Positions 27,701 through 36,710 of a DNA stretch of 64,000 nt are shown piece by piece. Origin of the DNA: Meandrina meandrites. Taxonomy: Eukaryota; Cnidaria; Anthozoa; Scleractinia; Meandrinidae. The stretch lies in the NCBI GenBank assembly GCA_963693305.1, contig OY855910.1, forward strand, positions 25,913,859-25,977,858, given 5' to 3'. The notes beneath the pieces are model-generated. The model was given only the letters and a program-made list of their open reading frames with translations, was not told the DNA's origin and ran no database searches. The position numbers and the translations under genes are program-made. The stretch's first letter is position 1; every line of letters starts with the position of its first letter.

Positions 27701-30700
27701 AAGCTCCACAGAAATGAAATTGTAGTTACAATTACAGCATTTCATAATTACATGTAGATACATATAGCTGATAGTTTTTTTTTTCTGTGAAAACACTTCT
27801 ACAAGTTAATACTTAGTTCTAATGCCCTTATTTTTTATAACATCATTTATACGTTTGCTCATCGAGGCGAGTAAATTGTCTATAGTTTCTGTCGGTATTG
27901 AGTACACTGTGTTTATCACTCTTTGTTTGAATTGCTCGTAGGACTCTTTTGTTATCTTTTGTGACTTTGCCTGCGCTTTCAATTTGTTGGAAACGATATG
28001 AAATAAATTCTCTATCGGATTTAAGTCTGGGCTACGTGCTGGTATTTGTAATAGATTCGCTCGAGCCTGTGACATCGCACTTTTTGCAAGCACTGAGTTT
28101 TGAGAAGGGTCGCCGTCTTGGACCCAAATACGGCTATTTCCTTTATCTGCTTTCTGAAACATTGTATTAAAGTTTCTGTTTATAAAACTATAAAAGTAGG
28201 CACCATTCATTTGTTCGTACGGCTCACAAATAATAACACCTTTGCCGTAACTTATGGCGATCATGATTTTTAACATTTTCCCGCCAGTTCCTTCTTTTCG
28301 TCCCTTGGACGTGCAGCCTAACGCAAGCCCCTCTGACTTCTTCCTCCACGTTCTTGCCTTTGGCGCGCGAGCTTGCTCACAGGGATTCGTTTTGTGAACA
28401 AAACCAGTTCCATCCAGAAAAAATGACACGTGTTCTGTCCAAAAGTTCTGAGGATATTTTGCTTTGCATGATCTGGCAAAGGATAACCTTTTTTTCAGGT
28501 CACTTTTCCTTAGAAGCCCCGTTTTTCGCGCCTGTAAGTAGAAGTAGCCTGTTTCATTCAAGAATCTTGTGACTGTTCTTACCGAGACTTCAGCCTGGGT
28601 GATTCCTGCTTGTTCCATGATGCGACTGGTGGAATAGCTCCCTTCTTCGTTTCTTAGAGTTAAAAGGCTCCTGACGATTAGACGCTTCTGTCTCTCAGAC
28701 AATTTCCTTGGACGTCCTTTGCTTGATGTCTTTTGAGATCGCTTGCTTTCACGGTGTTCTTGGGCAATTCTTAAAACACTACTGCGTGAAACATCGCAAA
28801 GATCTGCTACTTTACGAATTGACAATCCTTGCACATGTCTTAGATAAAACACACGAGCTCTGGTATCACTATCGACTCTTCCTTTAAAGACCATGTTGTA
28901 CGTTTAGAGAAATTTCGTTTCACTACAATCAACAGCTTATGATGTATTAAATAGTCTTCGAAAATCGCCTGACTCTTTTTCTAGATTAATATAGAAAGTG
29001 TTTTTCTATTTTCCAAAACAAATTGTACGTGAAAGCTACCTGAAACGAATTTTAGAAAACCGTGACGTTAACCAGTGGCCGATGTTATAGCTGGTCACGT
29101 ATTCTCTAGAATTATCTTTACATTCTTGATACAGACAATCCTAGCCAAAAATAGTTGGGCCACTTCGAGTGGGTCACGTAAACCCCTCCCCCCACAACAA
29201 TGTTGGAAAATATTGCACTTTTGTGAACTAAAAGACCAAAAAATCACTGATTTTCAACATTGTAAGTGGGGGGAAGGGGAGATCGTGTACAGTGGCCCAA
29301 GATTATTGTCTAGGATTGTAGGTCTACTGAAAAACTTGAATAGAAATATTAAAAGTTGTCCGACGTTTCGATGCAGCTAGCATCATTATCAAGGTAAAGT
29401 GTTCTATCGTGGAAGGGCTCGACACTAACTTTTTACACCACTTTCCACTTTGGAAAGTAGATTTCAAATTTTACTTTCCAACTCAAAATTTTACTTTCCA
29501 AAATGGTGGACTTGATTGTGGCATTACCACATCTTATCATATTCAGACCTCATGGGCGATCTCTTGATCCTTCAATATGGGGAGAATGTGAGAATGGTGT
29601 AAATTTGCTTTGTTTAAGACAGAAAACCATTTTCAGATGGTTTTCTTATCATTTTACTACCATAAAGTTCCGTGTATGAGCCGCACCCGTAGATAAGCCG
29701 CACCCCCGATTTGGAAGCTCAAATTTCGAAGAAGAAAAAATAAACAATAAAGTTTGAAGTTTCTTTGAAGTTCTATTTGTATACGAACAAGGGCAAACAA
29801 GCATGATTTCAAAACACTGTACACGGTGGCTGTGGCAAACTTTTAGACAAACGAAGTCTTTAAATGGCGAAATTTCACTTATCATACCTTAATTTCTGTT
29901 TGTATTCACCATTTCTTATCTGTTGATACCACATTTTCAAGATTAAAGGGAACACTCCATGAAGTTGAAATTCCGACAAATTCGTGCGCGTTTGAAACGA
30001 AACGAATGAATGATTAGCGACCAAGCTTTCAAATGGGGAGAGGAGTCTGGGTCTCGGCAAAACATCAAAAATGGATGAATTTACTTTCGATTCGGCTGTT
30101 CCGCAGCAGGGGAAAAACTTCACGCTATACAGGAGTTTGACAATCGGACGTATAAATTTGCAGTGAAAGTCATGAAAAACAGCGAAACGGTCGGCCATTT
30201 GCCTCGCATGTACAGTTTGAAGACACGAACACTGTACAAACGGCTCCTTTAGGAGCCACCACTCGTATAAAAGTCAATGAACAACATCAACATGCTTTCA
30301 GTTTGTGTATCTTTATTCAGTAACATCTTGAGACGTTCTAGTCCTTTAAGAACTCCAACCACAGATGTTTCCGTAGATAAGCCGCACCCCCGATTTTTGA
30401 CTTAAATTTTGAGGAAAAAGGTGCGGCTTATACATGGAACTTTACGGTAATTTTTGTACACACTTTATTTTACTTAAGCCTTTTAAGTGTAAAATTTGCT
30501 TTCCAGCATAGCTCAACATTTACTTTCCAGATCGGGTATTAGTATTTTGGTTCATTTTCATTTTTTTACTTTCCAAGAGGTAAATTTACTTTCCAGTGGA
30601 AAGCAGGAAAGTGTTAGTGTCGAGCCCTGCGTGGTGTGAATATAAATTAGTTTGTGGAAAATAGTTTAATAGACATTTGCTGCGTGATTATGTAAATACA

Positions 30701-31116
30701 TGTAGTTTCTCTCTTAGACCAGTGACGGAAATAATGTTGTAACTTGTAAGTGATAAAAGAACCCTGGGAACAAAAATAACTTTAGAAATGACACTGGTAA
30801 TTTAGAAGTGATGTATAGTTTGAAAAATAAATCAAACAATTTTCCTGTTGTAGGATGCAACTTCAGACAGTGGATCTTTTACCTGTGAAGAAATCAGGGT
30901 ACGTTTTTTACCTCTTTCTTCTTTTCTCATGTTTTAATTTTTAAACTGCGTGGTCATGGGCTGAGCACGGTTCTTGCTCTGCACAGAATTTATTATTATC
31001 TTTTTTTGTTGTTTTTTATTTTTGTCTGTGACCAGACCCAAACGTCCACTCAGCCAAATCACGATTGGGACTTCGAATCACGCAACCTGGGAAGTTTATT
31101 CGTCAAAAGCTGTTGA
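21308..31116 (+). CDS. ADCY9: Type-9-like transmembrane adenylyl cyclase
   Basis: Converts ATP to cAMP at the plasma membrane. Exon 1 (21308-24760) encodes 1151 residues: cytoplasmic N-terminus 1-82, six-helix cassette about 83-245, C1 catalytic domain about 327-500 with metal-binding Asp335 (FADIVGFT) and Asp379 (GDCYYC, 44 residues on as in the family), an acidic C1b linker, second cassette about 708-901, and C2 about 956-1146 with IKT lysine and YDIWGDTVNIASR. FASIVNFSDFYEENFEGGKE matches the ADCY9 subtype. The exon ends at ACG/GTACGTA. Proposed exons 30854-30898 (DATSDSGSFTCEEIR) and 31036-31116 finish a tail of about 1192 residues; human ADCY9 is about 1350. The ATG at 21308 has G at -3 and +4; the longer frame from 21254 opens with GTG. 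If the last exon is 38887-38904 instead, the gene extends there. Confidence 0.9.
24840..25708. mobile_element. TA-flanked MITE with CCGTATTTACCCGTGTATAA ends
   Basis: The left end CCGTATTTACCCGTGTATAA (then GTCGACC) and the right end with GGGTCGACTTATACACGGG and ACTCGGGTAAATACGG are inverted repeats. TA flanks both sides (24838-24839, 25709-25710). It lies in ADCY9 intron 1. The 164-codon frame at 25239-25733 runs across its end and is not credible. TA target and CC termini suggest Tc1/mariner- or pogo-type mobilisation. Confidence 0.85.
25728..25805. repeat. Partial MITE hairpin, CCGTAAACATCCGCAGATAA type
   Basis: CCGCAGATAAGCCGTACC and GGTGCGGCTTATCTGCGG are inverted 31 bp apart, and the left edge follows TA. 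It is related to the ends of the elements at 24840 and 29660; only one end is seen. Confidence 0.6.
26210..26394. mobile_element. 185 bp MITE, copy 1
   Basis: Ends ACAATCCTAG and CTAGGATTGT are perfect inverted repeats, extended by TTGGGCCAC and GTGGCCCAA further in. By eye it is identical along its full 185 bp to the copy at 29135-29319. The flanks carry CT on both sides, a possible 2 bp target duplication. Confidence 0.95.
26395..27039. other. Spacer in ADCY9 intron 1 with a (TTTG)n microsatellite
   Basis: A TTTG microsatellite lies at about 26562-26583. Minus-strand frames of about 79 codons at 26751-27012 have no recognisable family. Nothing else was seen. Confidence 0.4.
27040..27439. 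mobile_element. MITE-like inverted repeat with ACGGTTAACC motifs
   Basis: The left edge TTAATCGCAACGGTTAACC and the right edge GGTTAACCGTTGTGGTTAA are inverted. Two further GGTTAACC motifs occur inside at about 27205 and 27264. It is about 400 bp long. Target duplication not resolved. Confidence 0.6.
27440..27805. other. AT-rich flank downstream of the transposase gene
   Basis: Should contain the 3' end of the Tc1-like element. I could not find a terminal inverted repeat matching the region beyond 28894, so the element's ends remain unplaced. Confidence 0.4.
27806..28894 (-). CDS. Tc1/mariner-family transposase, full length, DD34E
   Basis: A 362-residue uninterrupted frame starting MVFKGRVDSD. 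Residues about 8-50 form a helix-turn-helix (LSIRKVADLCDVSRSSVLRI). GRPRKLS at 60-66 is the usual linker before a second helix-turn-helix (about 67-125). The catalytic triad is visible: Asp161 in FFLDGTGF, Asp260 in VQDGDPSQNS and Glu295 in SPDLNPIENLF, with exactly 34 residues between the last two, as in the Tc1 lineage. The enzyme would cut and paste its element at TA dinucleotides. Length and motifs are normal and no frameshift or stop is seen, so it may be active or recently active. It lies antisense in ADCY9 intron 1, between two identical 185 bp MITEs whose ends do not look like Tc1 ends. Its own terminal repeats were not found. Confidence 0.95.
   Translation of the reverse strand: MVFKGRVDSDTRARVFYLRHVQGLSIRKVADLCDVSRSSVLRIAQEHRESKRSQKTSSKGRPRKLSERQKRLIVRSLLTLRNEEGSYSTSRIMEQAGITQAEVSVRTVTRFLNETGYFYLQARKTGLLRKSDLKKRLSFARSCKAKYPQNFWTEHVSFFLDGTGFVHKTNPCEQARAPKARTWRKKSEGLALGCTSKGRKEGTGGKMLKIMIAISYGKGVIICEPYEQMNGAYFYSFINRNFNTMFQKADKGNSRIWVQDGDPSQNSVLAKSAMSQARANLLQIPARSPDLNPIENLFHIVSNKLKAQAKSQKITKESYEQFKQRVINTVYSIPTETIDNLLASMSKRINDVIKNKGIRTKY
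29135..29319. mobile_element. 185 bp MITE, copy 2
   Basis: Same orientation and, by eye, the same sequence as 26210-26394. The flanking dinucleotide is AG on both sides, again a possible 2 bp target duplication. It lies about 240 bp upstream (minus sense) of the Tc1 transposase start. Confidence 0.95.
29660..30447. mobile_element. Nested TA-flanked MITE with CCGTAAAGTTCC ends
   Basis: The left end CCATAAAGTTCCGTGTATGA and right end ACATGGAACTTTACGG (preceded by GGTGCGGCTTAT) are inverted. TA lies on both sides (29658-29659, 30448-30449). Both arms contain internal copies of GATAAGCCGCACCCCCGATT. It is related to the elements at 24840 and 25728. Confidence 0.85.
30079..30249 (+). pseudogene. 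Short coding remnant inside the nested MITE (HIRAN-like pattern, tentative)
   Basis: A 57-codon open stretch without its own start. It reads GEKLHAIQEFDNRTYKFAV and, after one residue, VMKNSETVGHLPR. The order GE-x-L, a (D)N with following FAV, then K-x-x-x-VGH-x-PR resembles a HIRAN-like module that I recall as common in cnidarian predicted proteins. This is from memory and not searched. It is truncated on both sides, so I treat it as a captured or decayed fragment. Confidence 0.35.
30630..30853. other. ADCY9 intron 1, unique 3' end
   Basis: The last part of intron 1 before the proposed exon 30854-30898, ending TTTTCCTGTTGTAG. No repeat was recognised. Confidence 0.4.
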
Positions 31117-31850
31117 AACATTAATGTACAGAAAATGTTATGGGTTATTGTTTTCTTTATTGTGTATAAAATATTTTTCTTTTGGTCTTATCAAAGCGTT
31201 GGGTTCAAAGGGAATATTGAATACACTAAAAAAAGGTATTACATCAGCCATGGAATGCACTGTTGTTGCAGCTTTCACTTTTGCTACAAACAAATAAGGT
31301 TGTGTTTACTTTGCAAGTTTATTTTGCCAGAAGCGATGGTCATTTAATTTGTGTTCTTGTGGTTTTAGGCAATTGAAATTAATTCTTTGGCTGTTTTGAT
31401 CGAAGCGAGTTTAGAGATTTGAAGGAAAATTAAATATTTTCTGAGGTAAACAATTGAGTGTGCCCGTACTTGCAGGGGTTATGTCACTGGTAGGGGAAAA
31501 AAACACCTAGCTAAAGATAGCTGAAGATAACGTAAACCACGGATTGTGTGACTCGTGTGACTACTTTACTAGTCCTTTAGTCAAAGTGCAAAGAAATTAA
31601 TCTTAACTGTGAATTTTGAGAATGAAAGTTAATTAGTAAAAATGGAGTTAATTTTTAAAAGTGCTGTTATCGAAGCATTGGATTCAAAGGGAATATTGAA
31701 TATGCGTAAAAAAGGTATTACGTCAGCCATGCGCTAATGTTGCAGCTGTTACTTTCACTACGTGACAAATGAGATTGTGCTTTCTTTGCAACTTCTTTTT
31801 CACCAGAAGCAACGGTCATTAATTTTTTGGCAATTTTGCGAGAATTTCAA

Positions 31851-31904
31851 GCAGAGTCTTCTTCGATCTTCCTAGATACTCGGGAAGAGGAAGAAGACTC
31901 TGCT
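31851..31904. repeat. 54 bp hairpin, copy 1
   Basis: GCAGAGTCTTCTTCGATCTT pairs with AGAGGAAGAAGACTCTGC around a short centre. A second, inverted copy lies at 32519-32573, and both share the adjacent TAACGGC motif on the same side. Confidence 0.85.
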
Positions 31905-32518
31905 AACGGCCTCAAGAATTTGTATTGAGCATGCTCCAAAATCAAATGTAACCAAGCCTTGCTCAGCCTCACTCTCAAGTTGTTATTAAATGACTGGCAA
32001 ATAAATACACTGCTTTTATAATTAATTAATTAATTAATTACGAGTCCAAAATTAATTTATCGATTGCTACCTGCTCAAAACTTGTATTTCGTTGGCGATT
32101 AGGGAATTCAGGGGATAGATATCGACGAGCATTGGTTCAGTTAGGAATTGGTTTTCCATTGATGAAAGTTCCTTGGCAACCATCAGGCAGATTTGGTCAA
32201 TCAACTATTTGCCATGTCTGGTCAGAAGAGATAAAAACGTATATTTGCTGCTTCGAAAACAAAACAAAGACGTGGTCGTGGTTCCGTGAGGCTTGAAATC
32301 TGCCAGTTTTGAAGTTTACAGTTTTTTGAATACTTTGTACAAAAGCAAAGCCGCCACAATTTTCAATGAAGGACTCTAAACAAGTTACCGTAGGCTCAGA
32401 CGGCAATTCGTATGATTGATCATGCGCAACAGTGGAAAACTGGTCTGGCCAGGTTGAAACTGGTCTGACTCATCCATTTCCTTGGATGAGTGGCAATTCA
32501 AAGAAACTCGAAGCCGTT

Positions 32519-32573
32519 AGCAGAGTCTTCTTCCTCTTCCCGAGTATCTAGGAAGATCAAAGAAGACTCTGCT
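32519..32573. repeat. 55 bp hairpin, copy 2 (inverted relative to copy 1)
   Basis: AGCAGAGTCTTCTTCCTCTT pairs with AAGATCAAAGAAGACTCTGC. It is preceded by GCCGTT, the reverse complement of the sequence after copy 1. The pair brackets about 610 bp of sequence with no recognised gene. Confidence 0.85.
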
Positions 32574-33825
32574 CGCAGAGTATGTGGGTTTAGACAATGA
32601 AAACTGATGCCTGTGGCAATCATGGCCTGATTTCACAGGACAGTGTTTCAGGTTCTCCCCACTGTACTCCATACATTTACTTAATAACTAGTTAGGAGAA
32701 TTTACATGAAAATCACTGTTAAGGGGGGTGACTTGTTACTACCTATTTGTTGCTAAGGAAGGTTTCTAACTGTCATATTTTGGAAACCAGACCTTAAGAG
32801 CGTCACCCAGGATCTTTCACCTACAACCATGCAGGATAGAAAAATCGAAAATTGCCAAACTTTGCTGTGATAAAGGACTACTAAAATCATTCACAGAAAT
32901 ATATGTTTCAGTTTGTTTAGATAAATATTTTACCGGCACGGCGACATTTTAGGTCCGGTGCCTCGGATCCGAAAGAAACCGGCTAGAAATTGGCACTTGT
33001 ATAAACCGAGCGCAGCGAAAACAAAAAGGAGAAACATAAAAATTGAAACAATCTTGTAAAAGTAGAGTATTTCCATTATACTTTGGCGTTGTTCCATTCA
33101 CAGTTAATACATACAAGATTTTTTGACAGAATTTTAAATATTACCCGTTTCGAGCGAAGTTGTCGCATGCCAAAATAAGGTGAATTTCAGCCGAAAAAAA
33201 ACCGTCTTGGTACATGGCTTTGATAAATAGGACTACATTCTTTGGAATAAGCAATGTTTCTTGTACCATTTTATGAAATAAAATTTTTGGGTAAATTAAA
33301 TGGTTAAATTTTGGAGCGCTTTATGTAAAGCCTATTTTTCACCAAAACGCGACCTTTTGACCTTTAAAGACACGCCGACAATGACCATGGCTTCAAAATA
33401 ACACTCGATAATTCTGGTATTTTCGAAAAAGATTGAAAATTTCCGGGCAAACAAATATGCTTAAGCTTTAACTAAGTCACAAATCGGAGCAAGGATAGGT
33501 TTAAAGCTAAAAACGATGTTTCTTCGACCACGAATATTAAATGAATAAACACTCACTCATTTGAATTTGCCACACAGAAACGATGAAATGTATTTTTTGC
33601 TTAGTTTTTCACTTAATTAACAACAATAGAAGCAAGATGTGTTTCTAACTTATCTATTTGTACGATGACTGTACCTTGAGATCCATTTCTGGCCACAAAG
33701 CGACAAATATATCCTTCTGTTTGCCAAATGCAAACAACCGTCAACGAACGTTTTGTCCTCGAATGCGATGTGACAATTGTCACGCAAAATACGTTGGTGT
33801 TAAATTTCAAACCACATGGACCATC

Positions 33826-34010
33826 ATGGCTTCGTGTCGTTATTCGGCATTTGTCGGGGAAAATTGTGGCTCAAGCTCAAGCAATCCAGCAAATGTCCAG
33901 TGTGTAACAATTGAGAATTGCAATAAGGATATCAAGACACATCTTAAAAGATATAAAGTGTGGGATTCTTCCTTGAATACCGAGGCAAGACTTTTGCTCA
34001 CACGTGCAGG
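33826..34010 (+). CDS. Uncharacterised open segment in the TTAA element (possible exon)
   Basis: From ATG at 33826 a frame begins MASCRYSAFVGENCG and stays open to GCAG/GTAACAG at about 34010, which looks like a donor; without splicing it runs to a stop at 34075-34077. It lies just inside the left arm of the long element, where a transposon gene could start. No zinc-finger, THAP or transposase motif is convincing. It may be fortuitous. Confidence 0.25.
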
Positions 34011-34214
34011 TAACAGTAAACAGAGTACCTTTTGTTTATTTGTATTACATAGAGTTCCAGGGTTTAAGATACAGTAGTTAGATGAGAAAATATGCAGAAT
34101 AGCCCATAAAAATAGTTCTTAAAGCAAGCATATCGATCAAGAGGATAAAAAATAATTTCATTCTTGTGCTGGGATCAGCCCTTTTGTGAGAGGAAATCAT
34201 CTTTCCGCCCGACC

Positions 34215-34629
34215 CAGGGGGGGGGGGGATACTTAACAGAATCTCGGGTAGGAAGGTGCGGCCCGGCCGCCCAAACCCTGACCCTGTTTAAGACACGAAT
34301 CTCTGATTTTCCTACCCTGTTTAAGACAGAATGCCAATTTTTAATACCCTGTCTAAGACATTTGTTGTAGGATAACCAATCGGGAATTAAGCTTGGTATC
34401 AATACCGAAGTCATTGGAAGTCAACACTAAGGAAGAACTTGTAAAAATTCAGCTTGTGGCTACGTTCCTATAAAATAAACATATTTGCTTATCCTGTTTA
34501 AGGCGTTGGTCCATGTAAAGATACCCCGTTTAAGACAAAAAGGGGCGAAATAGATACCCCGTTCAAGACAAAAATCCTGAAAACCATACCCTGTTGGGCC
34601 GCAGGTCCCCGTTAAGCCCTTATAAGGGA

Positions 34630-34660
<31 letters not shown>

Positions 34661-34663
34661 GGG
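34215..34663. mobile_element. MITE with TACCCTGTTTAAGACA repeats and 9 bp target duplication
   Basis: Starts CAGGGGGGGG and ends in a run of about 28 C then GGG. The flanks CGCCCGACC at 34206-34214 and 34664-34672 are a perfect 9 bp duplication. The interior carries six or seven spaced copies of a TACCCYGTTTAAGACA motif. It is nested within the 5.46 kb TTAA element. Confidence 0.8.
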
Positions 34664-36245
34664 CGCCCGACCAATCTTGATGACTACATGTATTGGTATA
34701 GAATGACAATGATAATAATTTTTACATTTTAAGGGTTCCTGGTTTCGTTTCGTTTCGTTTTCTGATCTTTATGGGCTATTCTGTGGAATCGTTATTAGAG
34801 CTGACGAAATTATAAATTGCCAGAGAGGAAGAACCGACTCCATGTATCGGTAGTTCAATTGTTTAGATCCTGTGTTTCAACACAGTGAAATGTTTCATTG
34901 TTTAAATTCTTTGTTAGTAGCTAGAAGAACAGACAAACGCAATGACACTTTTGGAAGTAGATTGCGAGAAGTCCCTATCTTGGCAGCCACAGCGACATAC
35001 ACGTGTGCGCGCACCGTAATTTACCTCCCGCGAGGAAACGCGCTGCGTCGAGGAGGATCAAAGACCAGGCTCGAGAGAGTGGCGGAAATCAAGCCTATTG
35101 GGAGCGCACCTCCTCGCGACGTATCTCCTCGCTAAAGGTGACTTTCGCACACGATGTATTTTGGTGGAATGGCCAAAAGTAGAGAACTCTCCCAGTCTGT
35201 GTTTGATGTCAGTACGTAAAAAAAAAACCTTGAAACCTGGTGCTATGATTATAATAACTATTATTTGTTCCAGATTCCCTTTTATTGGCTTATGGGGCGG
35301 GCGCGAAAAGCGAAAGGGAAGTGAAAATGAGCGTAGCCTGGTTCCAACATGCGTTAGTTAGCCCTGCGATGCAGTTTTTTCTAGCCGCGCGATGCGCATG
35401 AGGCGAGCATAGAGCGCAAGACATTACCACATTAGCACATGGTCTCGTGTTTCGCGTGCTTCTTTGACGCGCTTCACGCGGAGACTCTTACTCAACGTGC
35501 CTATTGTGCCGGCTAAAAGGAGCAAGAATCTCCCTCTGACCCTTTCCCTTAAGGGGCCTACCACGACCTATTTTAATTTCCTTCCTCTTACTCCCAAGCT
35601 TACCTATAATCACTTCAGTTCGCCTTGTTTGTGTTATTTCTGAGAAATCTTTCGATAAATATGTTCCTGCAAATTATTTTTTAAGGATTGTTTGAAGTCG
35701 AGGATGATTTACTTCACTGAAGTGAGCAGATAACAGACTGTTGCAATCCATACTCTTTTACACAAATTGTTTAAAGCTACCAGGAAATGGGGAGGGGCCA
35801 TCAGTTGGGGTGACTACCTTATGGTGTACGGATAAGTCATTTTTCCAAGTATTCCGGAATAGGAAGAGCAGCCAAACGAACGCCAACTTACATTATTCCA
35901 ATTATTCTTATTCCGGATTGATCCCAAACGAACGCGCCCTTAGTTTTCTCGCAGTACTGCGTGTAGATGTTCAGTGCAGGGTTTTTTTCCACGGTTACTG
36001 ACCTGTTTCAGAAATTTGATTCACTGTGTGCAAACTGTTCTCCAAATGTAATTCGTGCTTCCAGTAAATTGCAGAGTAACCAAGCTCGGAAAGAGGAGGT
36101 GACGTGCTTTAGTCATATTTTTATTATAGAGTTTTTAAAAGCAGTTTACAATGTAACGGAAAATTATGAACAGATTGGAGAATGGAAACAACTGTAACAT
36201 CCAATACATTTTTTGTATTTAGTAATTTAAGCCGGCGTAATGCAT
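34664..36245. other. Interior of the TTAA element, no recognised gene
   Basis: Several short frames on the plus strand. The most protein-like is about 36000-36197 (ending NVTENYEQIGEWKQL), which has no family resemblance I can name. No transposase motif was found on either strand. Confidence 0.4.
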
Positions 36246-36710
36246 CAGTCAATTCCAGCAGTGCCCATCCCCCCCCCGGGCTAACCCCCGGGCATTAGCA
36301 TTTCTTTGGTAAATTCCCCGGGGTGGGGATGAGGGAACCGGGCAAATGCCCCGCTCCCGGGTTGATTGTTTTCAATCTCTCGATAGGTGATATAAGAATA
36401 TAATACAAGTTGTTGCTTCTTGACAATGAAGAAATATCTAAAATTCAGAAAATATACCTTTAAAAACATCCATGAACATCCACGAGCTTCTCTAGTCCTT
36501 CATGGACTAGCTAATCTACAACGTAGTCCACGCCTTGGCCTATAAACGCCTCCATCACGAATACGCGACTCACTCCACGGTTTCGAAACCACATGTCAAA
36601 TGCCCGGGGGTCAACCTGAGGTACGCAAATGCCCCACCCCCGGGACGGGCAACATTAGGAAATGCCCCGGGGTTGCCCGGGGGGGGAATGGGCACTGCTG
36701 GAATTGACTG
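36246..36710. mobile_element. MITE with CAGTCAATTCCAGCAGTGCC ends
   Basis: The left end CAGTCAATTCCAGCAGTGCC (then CATCCCC) and right end GGCACTGCTGGAATTGACTG are perfect inverted repeats. ATGCAT flanks both sides (36240-36245 and 36711-36716). The subterminal region is rich in CCCCGGG and GCCCGGGG motifs. It is nested within the TTAA element. Confidence 0.88.

Larger units (their letters stand above)
29413..30629. mobile_element. MITE with CAGGGCTCGACACTAAC ends and 5 bp target duplication, carrying a nested element
   Basis: The left end AAGGGCTCGACACTAAC and right end GTTAGTGTCGAGCCCTG are inverted; CGTGG is duplicated at 29408-29412 and 30630-30634. Subterminal TTTACTTTCCA motifs recur in both arms. 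The interior was later interrupted by the element at 29660-30447. A fragment of the same family lies at 57905-58095 in a CBP intron. Confidence 0.85.
31117..32793. repeat. Region after ADCY9 exon 3 with a 160 bp duplicated segment
   Basis: Segments 31190-31350 and 31666-31830 are direct repeats at roughly 75 percent identity (shared TTCAAAGGGAATATTGAATA and, further on, AAAAAAGGTATTAC). A TTAA-type microsatellite (TAATTAATTAATTAATTAA) lies near 32021-32040. No coding exon was recognised. Confidence 0.6.

Noticed and set aside
33658..33825. N-terminal part of the 139-codon frame at 33658-34077
   Set aside because: It overlaps the inverted-repeat arm of the TTAA element and has no domain; only the segment after the ATG at 33826 was kept, at low confidence.
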